From the NCBI GenBank assembly GCA_964019335.1, contig OZ025668.1, positions 434,001 through 498,000 of the forward strand: a stretch of DNA of 64,000 bases, written 5' to 3'. Source of the DNA: Diplonema japonicum. Taxonomy: Eukaryota; Euglenozoa; Diplonemea; Diplonemida; Diplonemidae. The position numbers and the translations under genes were made by a program. Under the pieces are notes generated by a model, which ran no database searches, had not been told where the DNA came from, and saw only the letters and a program-made list of their open reading frames with translations. Shown here one piece after another: positions 18,891 through 31,097 of this stretch (its first letter is position 1; each line of letters starts with the position of its first letter).

Positions 18891-21800
18891 TCACCCTTCT
18901 CTTTTTTTTGTGCTATGCCGGCGGTCGCTTGCAATTGGCTTTTGAGGAGGGGTAATGTCACCAATCCCTGCACCAAAGAGAGAACTGTGGTCATATTGTT
19001 GGTTTCCATTTTTCTTTTTTCCTTTTTTCTTTCTGCACACCTGAACGTATCGAAATAGACAGCCTGCCCGACCCAAGCCTGCAGCTGAGGGGACAGCTTT
19101 AGAACAGCATGGTGGAACATCCAATTTGAGAGGATTCCATGAAAGAACAGCTTTGCGAGGTCGAAATAGGACTTCTTCCCCTGCAGCCCATGATAGACGA
19201 GTTCGTCAGTGAGCCATCTGTGTTGTTTTTCTTTTTTTTTCTCTCAAAAAAAAAAAAAAAAAAAAATACCTGAATTCAAGATAGAGCCCCTCTACTGCTC
19301 CCAACGATTGCTCAAACCGAGACAGCTCATTGTGCACCGCATTGGCACAGCTTTTCCCCTTTTCACACCCATCGTCGCTGCTGCCGTCGGAGTCGTCTTC
19401 GTTCTCCTCCAGAGCAAGGACCCTCTCCTCCAAGGCTGCGAACACCTTGAACTGTCTCACCATTAGGAAGATCTTATCTCTCAACCTTTTAAAAAAGAAA
19501 GTTATTGTTACCCATCCAGAAGAAAAAAAAGTGAGGGCTACCTGTTAAAAGTCGTCATTGCAGGGAGCACGTCCTTCGGCAGGAAGCTCTGCACGCTCAT
19601 TCCTGCAAACGCGTGCAGCGTGATGAACTGTTTGTTTTGTTTTATTTTTGAGGAAGAAAATAAAATAAAATAAAAACACACCTTCTTCTCTTTGGGGATA
19701 CCCTTGTTGTACACAGCAAAATGCTCTTCAACAACAAAATTGGACCTCTGATGCTGTTTTTTGAGACCTTCTATCTTACTCACGTCCAGCGAGACTGTAA
19801 GAGTAAGTGTCTCCTTCGGGCCAAGCACGAACGGCGTATTGATAGGCATCGCTGCACCAAGAGAGAAGACGGACAAGGCAAACCGGCGGACCTCAACAGC
19901 TGCCGGTACAACCCACTTGTTGCTCAGCATGAGGAGTGCGGCAGAAGGGTCGTCAGAGCACGCCACGTTCAGCTCATGTGCCGACACCGACACTTGTGGC
20001 TCATGACACCACGCCTTTACCACAATGGTCTTTGTGAGGTCCTTCACCATCCTGCATTTCAGCGTGATTTCTGTAGTCAATTCTACAGCAGGCAGTCTAT
20101 TCTCAGCGCCCTTCCGTGAGCTCGCCAGGTACCATATGTACACTCTTGTTGTTTGGTGTGGTTCAACAGATAGTCTCTGAAAGGGACGCAGAGAGTGTAG
20201 TGTGAGCGACATCTCCAGCTGCACGTCCACGTCGGGCACCTGCTGTGTTGTGTGAGACACATTGAATTCCAACCGCGTGCTGCTGCTGTTCACGATGTCG
20301 ACGCACCTGTGCATCATCTGCTCGTCGTAGAACAGGTCGCCCAGTTCCATCTCGTACGTGTGCGGCCTAACGGGGGTCGTCGTCCTCCCGTCGACAAGAA
20401 TGTCAAAACACGAGGCAGCAGTGCTCCCCCAGGCCTGCACGTCGCCAGTGCACTTTAGTGAGATCGACTCCCCGAACACATCAGGCACCTCGAGCAGCAC
20501 GTACGTTGAGAAGGACCCAACGTTCTGCGTTGCAGCGCTTAATATAAGAGGCTGCTTGTCATGTGCATTGATCTTCAACTTCGACTTGTTCGCCCGCAGC
20601 CACCCCGTCTCGTTGGGAAGCTTGATGATGTTCACCTCAACGTCTATCGTACGCGACAGCATGTTCTCAATGTGCACCATCGTTGATGGCGGGTCGCCAT
20701 CCAGCTTTCCCGGTGTGAGGGCCAGACTGTACTGCCTGCACGTGTCTGTAGGGTCAAGTGCTTTGCAGTTGAGGAGTTTAAGCACAGGTGCGTCGTTGAG
20801 AGATATTTTGCTGATGTAGTCTTGTAGGTCAGATTCGGATGGGGGTTCGAGGTCTTCTAACCGCCTATCCTTCCCAGGGGACACAACGGATTCTGCTGAA
20901 GCCTTGTCGTCGCCTTGTATGCACGGGGAGTCTGCCCTGTCACGTTTTGTCTTATCAGAAACCTGCGCGACGTCTGCGGTCTGTGAGACATCCGGTACTT
21001 CACTCGAGTCACATGTTGGGAGCATCTCCTGTACCAGTGCGTGCTCATCGTCGTTCTCGGTGGTCGGCTTCATAAAGCAAATCGTTATGGCCTGCACAGA
21101 TATGGGGCAGTTCAGGTCCTGGAAGAACAGTAGCACAGAGTCGTGCAAGTGATCGTCCTGCATCATCAGAGGCACCTGCACTTTGATGTTGATGGTTACA
21201 GGCTCAATTCCTGCCACTGTGACACTCGGGACCTCTACGTGTATGCTGTACCCGTCCCGCATCACGGGCTTCGTTAGCAGGTGTAGATCGCGGCCGCTTT
21301 GCGCCTCCAAGTTCGCCACCTTGAAGGAGCCCTTGAACATCTTCTCGCTGTCTGTTCTGTTTGTCTCGTACAAAAATAGCTTCTTATGGCACGCGATTTC
21401 ATAGGTGGGTGCTTGGTGGATGTAACCCCATATCTCCTTCCGTGAAGAAGGGTACCCTGCAGACTCTACTATGAGATCCCCAAGGTGGATCTGCCTCGCC
21501 TCGACACTGCGGTCCCTCAGCCGCAGGGTCATAGAGTAGGTCACAACTTCGTAGGGAGAGATATTGTGGTCGATAAGGGCACTGGTGTCCCAGTCCGTGG
21601 ACTCGTTTTGTACGTGCACTTCTTTCTCTTGGGTATGTTCGGCCTGCTGGAGGTCTTCAAGGAGGAACCGCCACATGTGTTCAGCAAGGGTCTTGGTGAT
21701 GCACTGTCCAGTGATAGGTGTGCAGCGGACACGGAGACCTACTGTGGGCTCGTCACGAGTGAACGCAAGAGCGGGCCTGGAGGGGAGAGAGACGTTAGTA

Positions 21801-24800
21801 GCGAGGAGGAGCAGCTTGAGGGATAAGAAGCCTTCGACATCTGTTTTCGTTTCCAAGACAACGGTGGCGTTCACAGTTTCGTCTTCCGTAGCAGGCGGCT
21901 CGTTGCACCGCAGGACCAGCTTGGCGTCTGCCCGCCCTGTGTCATTGCCGGAGCCCGAGGGCGCCACGCGAATAAGCGAGTTCAGCCTCAAGGGACCGTC
22001 GTTCTCACCCTCAGCACCGACGTCCGGTCCTTCGAACACCCAGACGCTCCTCTGTACCACAGCAGTCACAGGCAGTCTATGCACGTTGGCCTCAGTGTAC
22101 GCGTTCTTCAATACGATCTCTGTCGAGATGCGTCCACGCTCGTCGTGCTCTATGAACGGAGGGCAGAAGACGCAGTGGAGAGTCACCTCAGACTCAGCAG
22201 GGATGGGGTACTGCCAAGGCCCTTCGGTGTCCCCCAGAATCTCTGTAGATGTGGCAAGGAGAGAGCAGCATCGGGTCATATGGGCCCCTGGGGGTGTCAA
22301 GGCGGGCACAAATGCAGATGGTGAGGAACCTGAGCACCGTTTGACACTCGCGGTGTGCCCTGAATGGCTAAATGGGATAGGTTTAGCCAGCCCAGGAAGC
22401 CGCATAGGGTCTACAGACTCAACGGGGAACCCGCACTGGAACGGCGTCTGGCACGGCTCGATGTACATGTTGGGAGGCAGCACCAGCATCATGTCTGTTT
22501 CGACTTGGCTAGTGTTCCGCACTTCCACGTTGAATGGGAACTTCTCCAGCTTGCTGATTTTCCCCAACTCCAAGCTGTGCGGTGTGCCGAACTCAATGTC
22601 CGAGCTGCATATTTCAATCAAGACCTTCACAAGCTGCGCCGCCCTGCCGTGTGAAAACGGCGTGCCCGACGAAATCCTGCTGTGGCTGATGGCCTTCTCG
22701 ACAAAGAAGCAAAGGTTGCAACTGATGGTCACCCTTTTATTTTCTCTGAGTTTCTTCTTGTCGGACGATGAGAGGTTAGAGTAGCATGGAACGCACCGGG
22801 CCTCAAGAAGCACGGTGGTGGAACGATCCTTCGGAAGGACGATGCAAGGGCCTGCGGAGGACCACAATACGCTTCGGCGGGCGTTGATGTTAGGTGGACT
22901 GGCAGCAGGGACTAATCGGTTAGCTTCAAAGTCCTCTGTTTTAATGCAAGCTGTGAGGCATGGAAGGTAGTTGCCTTGAGAGTCGTAGCCGTGGAGGTCG
23001 CACTTTGGCAGCATCCACAGTTCAGTTCCTGATTTATTCTCCATTTTGAACTCGACTCTCTTCTGTGCTAAATTGTTCACAAACACATAGTTTGTTTCCA
23101 CACCGCTGATTGCCTTCTCCGATAATGTTACTGTTCTCACAGGCAGCGGGAGCACCAAGCTTCCTGATCTTGAAAGCAACGATGTTTTGATGCACTGGTC
23201 GTCGACGAACAGCAACAACGTCCTCTTAATCTGCACCTGGCTCGAGCTCCTGTTCTTGAACGTTATGCTCTCCTGGATCAACCCCGACCCATGAGGCATC
23301 AGTGTGTAGCCCACCTCCACGACACCGTTGGGCTCGATGAACCCCTCGAAGTTGTCCACACGCAAGATCGCATCGTTCGTGGAAAGGGAGTACTCCAAGG
23401 CCAGCTCCTGATTCATGTTCTGAAGCATGAAGACGCCTTTGATAGGCAGGTATTTGTTCCTTTTATCCTTCTTGCACGTTCCCAAATCGACAATTGGACT
23501 GCCGTGGACCTTCAAAGGGACGCAACCCACGGTGCATGTGAACGGTATGTCTTTACGCCAGCTCCCCGTCTCCGATGAGATCATAACGGCGCCCTTTAAC
23601 CTTCGGCAGATGCCTCTTGCAGCTTTTTCTCGTTCGAGACGGGGGTACATAGCGATGTAGATGGGGGTTGTGGATTTCTTGGTGAGGTGGAGGGTTTTGA
23701 TCTCCTGGCCGGGCTCGGCCTTGCTGAGGTCTTTGTAGATACCGCACTGTGCCGCGTGTGTGGAGCTGAGCTTGACGTCGAAGTCAGTGTCTAACTCATT
23801 GTGGATGGACACACGAAGGAATTTTTTCGCCTGCTCTTTAGACCCAAAGCGGTCGACAGGCTGTTTTGTGGCCAAGTACACAGTTTCGAAGTCGAGGCAG
23901 GCAGGGGATGTAGCAATAGGTGCGACCTCAATACCACAGACATTCAGCATGACAGTGGTGACAGATTTATCGAACAGGTTCCGGATATCAAGGAGGTACT
24001 TCTGCAGCTTCCCGCACATTGGTGTCACAGAGATGGTCACCTTTACAGGTTGTGACGGTGTTACAACACCGTTCTTCGGCTCGATTTCCACCTTCGCGTC
24101 CTTTGACCCCGACCCGCCTACACGCTTGTTCTGCAAGATAACGTACCCCGCCTGCCCGTTGTGTGCCGACAGTGTGATCACCTTCGACGCTGACGTGCCT
24201 ATGTTCAGCTTCCCAAAGTCGATTTCCTCTGTGTTTACGCTGAGCTCGCCGATCTCTTTCGGGGGGTGTTCCTTGTTCCGTGGGGCCCGTCTGTCCTCAC
24301 GTTCCATTGGATCGCAGTCTTCCGTGGGGCGGTACCCATTCGTGTTGCTCTTCATGTACGCCTCAAGGTTGTCAACGATCCTGAAGGTCGTCTTCACGGT
24401 GGAGTGTGCTTCTTTGTCGCGTGCTTCTGAGATGCTGAAGTCCAGGTTCACGACTTTGTTGAGCTTTTCATGGGTCAGTTTCTTTATGTAGATGGTAACC
24501 CCCACACTGATGGTTCCACCGTGTGGAACAGGTCGTGTCACGAACCTGCCCTTGCCACTGCTGTCGACAAGGGCTCTGTCCTTCTTGTTGTCGTCGTCGC
24601 TCGATGACACGCTGCCGCCATCGTCGGAGGTGTCGTCGTTGGTTCCGCCGCTTACGAGCATTTCCTTTAGCCGTGCTAGTTTTTTCTCTGCTCGAGCGAC
24701 TTTGTCTTCGTTTTTTTTCCGCATGTGCCCTTTGATCTTCTGCTCCAACGCCTCGATCTCTTCCTCCAAGTTCCGCGAGCTAGCCTGCGCCTTGACCGTC

Positions 24801-27556
24801 TCGACATCGAAGTCCACCGTCATCTGGATGTCCTCCAGGTTGAGGGGCGTCGCCGACGACGGGCTGATCACGTACTCCCTTTTGCTCTTCCCGATGTTGA
24901 TGAGCGTGAACTTCGTCCGCACTGTGTCTTTGCACCGGAAGTACGACGCGTGCATCCCGGTGTCCCCTAGAAGCACCGTCCCTGCGTCGATAGCCATCGG
25001 CTTCACCTCAAAAGTTGCCGTCTTCGACACGTTGGCTTTGAGGATGAGAATCTTCTGCGTTGCAGGATCAAGCAGGTTTGAAAATGTGAGCCGTTCATTG
25101 AACTTCCCTCTCATGGAGGGGTGGAACTGAAGCTCGAGGGGTCTGTTTGCGAAGGGGCGTACAAGCCCGACATATTTTTGATCCTTCGTGCCTTCTATTC
25201 TGAGCTGCGTCGAGTGAAGACTGCTGCTGTCTTTGACCACTTCGAACAGCAAGGGCTGGCGGCTGGCGTTGGAGAGGAATATCATGCAGGAGTTCCGTTC
25301 GCCGACGATGACCTGCCCGAGGTTGAGGTTGCGCTGCCCGATGTCAAGGCCCGTTTCGTGTATTTGAAGCACAATAGGAATCTCACGCTCACCAGCACCG
25401 GGTAGGTTCTTGACGGATATTTTAATGCTTTCTTCGCGCGTGGAGCGCTTCCCACTCATACGGACGAGGACGTAGCATATGGCTTCGCTTTCAGGCTGGC
25501 CTTCAGGCGCAAGCGTGACGTCTTCAATGGGCATGAGCTCCTTGGTGGATAACGCTTCGTCAAGTCTTTGTTTCAGTTTGAGAACGTTGGCTACGTAAGC
25601 ACGTTCTTCCTTAGGCTCCCTTTCGGGGAAGGTTTTAAGGTACCCATCGTTGTCGAACTCACGTAACAAGCGGGATTTTGATAGAGAATCGGATGCCACG
25701 TACACACCCATCGACTGCGGGCGGGAGGTTCCCAGTGAAAGAACCAATTCCTGGTCCTGTTTATTTTTAAGACGGAAGGCTCGGAGGGTGGGGAACCCAG
25801 GTGTGACTTCAACGGTGAGTTCTGTTTGGCGTGATGAGCCCTCTTCTTTGTCGCGCTTCTTGTTTAGCAGCGTGAGGGAGTAGTATTGAGCGTGTGTGCT
25901 GGTCATTGAGTCGATATTGTTGGACGATAGGTTGATGATGGACAGGTCCTTCGGGTTGTGGATGTTTCGCAAGTAAACCTGCTTGCAGAACGAAGGGTTC
26001 ACCTTGTGGGGTACGATTTGAAACTCCAACGAGATCGCGGAGCTTTCTTTAATAACAACCTCATTCCCGCTGACGGCTTTCATGATCTTTGAATCGTACT
26101 CAATACGCATCTCGGCTGGCATCTGTGTGGGGTTCTCGATGGTTACCTGGCAGGACGCCGTCGCTCCGACAAGCGAGTCACCGAAATCGATCTCTTTCTC
26201 TTTGACCTCGACACGTGAGGTGCAGACTTTCGCACGGCAGGATATCCCTTTTGAGTTTTTTTTGACGCCTTCTGCAGGGACTTGTTCGCCGTCTTTTAAA
26301 ACGGAACTCCTGACGAAAAGTCTGAACCGGACAGGCTGTAACTTGTCGCCAGGACGCCTGCCTGTAATTTTTCGTTTGTCATGCGTCAGGTCTGGTGTGT
26401 AACACACGGCGAGCTTTTCGGACATCCCGGGTTTTAAAAAAACCTCGCACAGTTCGTCCCGGTGCTGTTCTTTGAGATGGTGTTGTTCATCGTGAACACG
26501 TACTCCGAGCTTTCCTTTGACGCGATCACGAGTGTCGTTGGAGTCGTGGTCGAACTGAATGAGCACGGGGTGGATCGACAGGTTTGTGACCGTCATAATC
26601 TGGCTGGTTTCCTCCCCCGCATAACAGTTCCCGAAGTCCACGAAATTCTCGCCCGAAGGAAGCGATATATCCGTGAAAGGCTTGCTAGGAGAGGTTGAGT
26701 GCGCGATGGTCCCGCAGATCAAAACTGTGTGTGTTGTCTGGTCCGATCTGTTCTCAATACGAAGCTGCATGTCGTGATCGCCCGACGTGTCCGGCTTGGC
26801 AACCACAGAGACTTGTATTCTCTTGAAGTCATGAGCGCCGACTGTGATCTCCTTGTCCACAAGATTCTCGTTTTGATCGTAATCATGAACAATACACACC
26901 AATCCACCGCTCCCCCTTGACACACGGAGCACAATGTCTAATGGGATAACTGAGTTGTTGCTTATTGTTAATTCTTGTATTTGCGTGTTTGCCTCGTTTG
27001 GGACACTTGTGATCAAACCGAAATCGAGTTCTGTTGCGGAGACTTCTAATATCGGTATGCAGCATCTGCATATGAATTTCAGTTTTGTTTTTTGCGTTCG
27101 GCCGTCTTCGGTGCGGGCTTGGAGCAGTATCTCCCCGACATCTTGGTACTCCAGAGCTTCCAAGGGTCCCTGGTGGGGTTTTCTCGGCTGTTCTGTCGGC
27201 CTGTAAGAGATTACGACGCAGACAGGCTTTTGAGGAGGGATCTCAACAGCTTTAATGAGGTTTACGTAATTGAAAACCTGGTTGAAATTGTGCTTCTGGA
27301 CAGGGTTTTCCGTGGTGTCTCTGAAATTCTCATTTGAATGCTGGAACCCTAACGTAGGCACAGTACTCGTCAGATCCAGCCTGACAGGCACGTCCGTCTT
27401 GTTCAAAACTTCACAGTATGAAAATTCATGTTTATTACTCACCAAAACATGCCCCAAATCGACTGTGTCGCCCGACAGCACTTCAAGCAACGGTTCAGCT
27501 TCCATTCGTGAAGATCCCGAGCTTGGGGTCACCGGGGTGGTACTTTGTTCACTCAT
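18891..27556 (-). CDS. Giant ASH/HYDIN (MSP-fold) repeat protein, five exons
   Basis: Exons 19682-27556, 19542-19627, 19270-19485, 19041-19217 and 18891-18984 encode ~2815 residues. Introns are 54, 56, 52 and 56 nt, all GT-AG. The protein is a string of Ig-like ASH/MSP domains marked by repeated openings such as VDLGHVLVSN, LDFGLITSV, VDFGNCYAGEE, IDFGDSLVGA, LNLGQVIVGE and IDFGKLNIGT, each followed by a beta strand ending in a hydrophobic triplet. An Asp/Ser-rich stretch and a coiled coil (EEIEALEQKIKGHMRKK) interrupt the array near residue 990. ASH/HYDIN proteins dock on axonemes, basal bodies and spindle poles, so a flagellar role is likely. I cannot choose among CFAP47, CFAP65, HYDIN and related families. 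Confidence 0.85.
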
Positions 27557-27565
27557 TTAGTTTTC

Positions 27566-27599
<34 letters not shown>

Positions 27600-27884
27600 C
27601 TCTCTAACTTCTCTTCCCCGTTATGTCTTTACCCCTCCCCTTTTTTTTCTTTTCTCTTCTTGTGGGTTTTTTTTTTTTAAAGTATTTTTTTTTTAAAAAA
27701 GTTTTTTGTGTTGTATTTTATTGCATTTCCACAACACCTCCCCCCTCCCCCCCCCCCCTCCCACCCTCCCTTTTTCACCTTCGACCTGTGGATGTTTTAT
27801 TTCTCCCCCATTTTTTTCAGTTTTGAAAAATTAAAACGTGAAAAAAGGGGGGGGGGGGGTAAAATCAAAATAAAAGTGTAAAGA

Positions 27885-27996
27885 GGAACTGGCCGTTGTT
27901 TGTACGTGCCGGGTAAAACCTGGAGAAGTTTGTCAACCCGAAACACGTTGCCAACGTTCCCCTTTTGTTTAGACAAGTCAAAGACTCGTTCTTGCA
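27885..27996 (+). repeat. SINE-like repeat R2, copy 2
   Basis: The cleanest copy of the 112-bp unit runs from GGAACTGGCCGTTGTTTGTA to CAAAGACTCGTTCTTGCA and is followed directly by an A-run. It is nearly identical to copy 3 at 39851-40030, apart from the extra segment in that copy. No clear RNA polymerase III A and B boxes were recognised. Confidence 0.8.
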
Positions 27997-28601
27997 AAAA
28001 AAAGGGGGTATGGGTTAAGTGTAAAAAAAATGGGGGGGACAGGGGGGAAGAAAAAGAAAAAGGGGCGAAGGAGATTAAGTGGAAATGGAAAAATAAAAAA
28101 TAAAACATGGGGGATGGGAGTGAAGAGGGGGGGGGGGGGGGGGGTAGAAAGAAGAGAAAGATGAAAACAAAAGAGTGTAACTTCTTTTCTTTTTCATCTC
28201 TCTTTTTTTTCCTTCTTCACAAGCTTTTCTTTTTTTAAAGGCCAGAATGGAAGGGAAAAAAAAAACTTTTCCTGGCGCTCGTTCAGTTATGCACTGGGGG
28301 TCTAGCAGATTTCATTGAATTGCGCTGAGTTCAAGGCAAAACAAAATCTAACAACTGCTTTCGTCTTTAGTAATTTGTAGTTGGTGGTTGGACTATGATA
28401 TTGTTAATACAAAAAAAAAGTAAAAGGGGCGGGGGAAAGGAAGAAGGAAAAAAAAAGTTTTTCTCTCTCTCTTTTTTTTTTTTTTTTTTTTTTTTTTCGG
28501 AGCCCCCTTTTTTTTTGAAAGAATTTTTAGTGTAAGAAAAAGATGGACTCTGCTGAGAGGAAAGAAAGAGGGGGGGGGGGGGGGGGGGGGGTGAGGCTTC
28601 A

Positions 28602-28637
28602 CCTTTTTGTTTAGACAGTCAAAGACTTGTTCTTGCA
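28602..28637 (+). repeat. SINE-like repeat R2, 5'-truncated copy
   Basis: Only the last ~35 bp of R2 is present (TTTTTGTTTAGACAGTCAAA to TTCTTGCA), followed by an A-run. Loss of the 5' end with the A-tailed 3' end kept is the usual result of target-primed reverse transcription. Confidence 0.7.
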
Positions 28638-28803
28638 TTTAAAAAAAGGGGGCGGGATACAGAAAGTTTGTTTCTTCATTCTTTTTTTTTTTTTTTTAAA
28701 GGTTTCTCATGTCTTCTTTTTTTTTTCTTTTGGTTTCCCCTTTCCATTCCAAGTACCCCAAAAAAAAAAAAGAGAAAAACAAAAATAGAAAAAAAAATAG
28801 CAA

Positions 28804-28834
<31 letters not shown>

Positions 28835-30248
28835 GAAAAGAAAATGGCACAGAAAAAAAAAAAGAAGGGAAAAAACATGAAGAGAGGAGTATGAGAAAAA
28901 AAAAAAAAGGTGAGAGGGAATTATAAAAGAAGTTCTCATTTTTCTTGTTTGTTTCCTTCTTTTTTTTTGTTTCCCTTGTAAAAGTCAAGCAATAAAGGGA
29001 GGAAGAAAAATAACAAAGAAATGAATGCTCACAAAGATCTGCCAGCACACAAATTAAAAAAAAAGGGGGGGGGAAGAGAGAGAGAAAAAAAAGAAACAAT
29101 AAGCAGCCACAAAATCTTACGCGGCTTAGAGAAGTACTTAAGGAGTTTGGTTTACCTGAGAGAGTCCCCTTTATTTATTTTTTATTTTTTTTTAAAAGAA
29201 AAGTTCAAAGAAAGAAAGACAGAAGTCTTCTCTTTTTTTTTTCTCCAATTTTTTTGAAGTTTGAATTAGGGGGGGGGGATAAAATAAAATGAAAATGAAA
29301 AAATAACATGGCAGCCGGATTTAAAAAAGAAAATAGGGGGGGGGGAAGGGTGCCACAAAAAAGAAAGAAAAAGAAATATAATATAATAGATAAAGGAGGC
29401 CAGTGTTGATGGCGCTCTTGAAGAAAGGAAAAAAAAAATAGAAGCACTAAGCTGAAGCCAGAACTTTTTCTGGGAATAAACGGAAAGAAAGAAACAAAAT
29501 ATAAATAAAACTACTTCTCTGGCGTCCGTTTTTTCGCTCAACCTTTCTTCTTTTTTCTTTTTCGATTTTTTTTTTTTTTTTGAACCACCCTGCTCGAAAT
29601 AGCTTTAAATACTGACGATATAAAAATTGTTTCCTTCTTTCCTCCCCTCCTTCCCAATTTCTTCCTGTTTTTTTGCTTTTCCTTCTGGCTTCTTTCGAGG
29701 GAGAAAAAAAAAAAAAAAAAAAAAAAAGCACACTTAGGTAGCAACAGAAGTTGCTAAAAAACAGCTTTTCTTCCTTTTGTTTCCTCTCCCCCCTATTCTT
29801 TTTTTTTCTTCTTTTTGTTTTGGTGTGTGTGCCTTTATTCTTAATAAAAAAATAACTAAAATAGCAAGTTCAATTCCCCATCACTTAGTTTCCCCCCTAA
29901 TAAAGTGTGTTTTTTTTTGACTTAATTCCCTTGAAGTAAAAAAAAAGAAAAAAAATGGCGGAAAAAATAAAATAGAACAGAAATAGAGAGACAGGGAAAT
30001 AAAAGGAACAAGGGTGTGCTTCAAAACAAATGAAAACGTTAGCGTCCCAGTGGGGGGACAGGGGAACAGGACCTGCTTCTTCTTTTTTTTTTTAATTTGT
30101 GTGCTGGTTTAGAAAGCCTGTAGGAGTTTAACCCATATTTCTTTTCTTTTGACAAAGCCATGCAGAAGTGAGAACACGAAGGGGCAGGAAGGGAAGTGAA
30201 ACAGCTCCTTCTTCTTTTTTTTCTTTTTTTTTTTTTCCTTCTTCTCCC

Positions 30249-30287
<39 letters not shown>

Positions 30288-30578
30288 AATAAGGGTTAAT
30301 AACTCTAAAAGGAAAATAAAAATGAAAAAAGCAGACATAAAGGGGGGAATGCATGGTATTTCGCAACCACATTAGGTACCCAGTGGTCAACAGGGAAGAG
30401 GGGGAAAGTGGTGTCACATTTCTGGATTGCATACAGCACAAAGCGGCACGGAGGGAACCAGGAAGCGAACCTTCTCCAGGCTGCAACATATAGATAGGTG
30501 CTGGGGAAGATTATTAGGGCTTTTTCTTTTTCTTTTTTCTTCTTTTTCTTTTTTCTCCAAAGAGGACACCCCCAGAGG

Positions 30579-30616
<38 letters not shown>

Positions 30617-30817
30617 GGAGATTAACGAGGGGTAAGAGAGAGAGGGAAAAAAAAACACAAAAAAAAACACTTTTTTTTTAACGGGGTCTAGAGAAATAAA
30701 AGAAAAAAAAAGAACAAAGAAAATTTAACTTCATCTTCTGTTTTCTTTCCCCCCTTTTTTTTTATTCTTCTCTTTTTTTCCCCCTCCTTTAGCAGTGTTA
30801 TCATTTAAATAAAGAGT

Positions 30818-30977
30818 GTTCATATCTCTAAAACCCGTTTAGCACCCCTTTGTGTTCGGGGGGGGGGGGGGGGGGGGAAGGAACACTGAATTTTGCTATG
30901 TTTCAAAAGAATCTTCGAAAAGGTTGAGATTTTCCCAAAAAGTTCAAAATTCTATTCTGGTTTTAGAGATATGGAAC
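30818..30977. mobile_element. Miniature inverted-repeat element A1
   Basis: GTTCATATCTCTAAAACC (30818-30835) is repeated inverted at 30959-30977 (GGTTTTAGAGATATGGAAC, one extra base). The enclosed 160-bp element includes a G-run. The same terminal motif bounds element A2 at 36469-36835, so this is a family. Confidence 0.65.
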
Positions 30978-31097
30978 GTCAGAAAATAAAAAAAAAAAAT
31001 ACGGGGGGGGAAAAAATGGGACAAGAGAGGCAGAATAAGAAGGTTATTATTAGTAGAATAGGGAAAGGAGTTTTACCCCCTTTTTATCGTTGTCCCT

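Larger units (their letters stand above)
27557..31097. other. 3.5-kb gene-free spacer with retroposon copies
   Basis: No supportable gene. Contents are long A/T and G/C homopolymers, R2 copies (27885-27996 and 28602-28637), a short repeat R5 (29389-29423; TAAAGGAGGCCAGTGTTG, compare 50044-50080) and a miniature inverted-repeat element (30818-30977). Long Phe/Lys reading frames here are homopolymer artefacts. The spacer between two same-strand genes is too short to be a strand-switch region. Confidence 0.6.

Noticed and set aside
21564-22784. 406-codon plus-strand reading frame
   Set aside because: Antisense to the ASH/HYDIN exon, which has clear domain structure on the minus strand; the plus frame has no family features.
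27885-27996. R2 as a tRNA- or 7SL-derived SINE
   Set aside because: I could not find convincing A- and B-box promoters or a tRNA fold; its origin is left open.
28668-29100. Long Phe/Lys/Arg-rich reading frames on both strands
   Set aside because: Products of A- and T-homopolymers without any normal protein composition.
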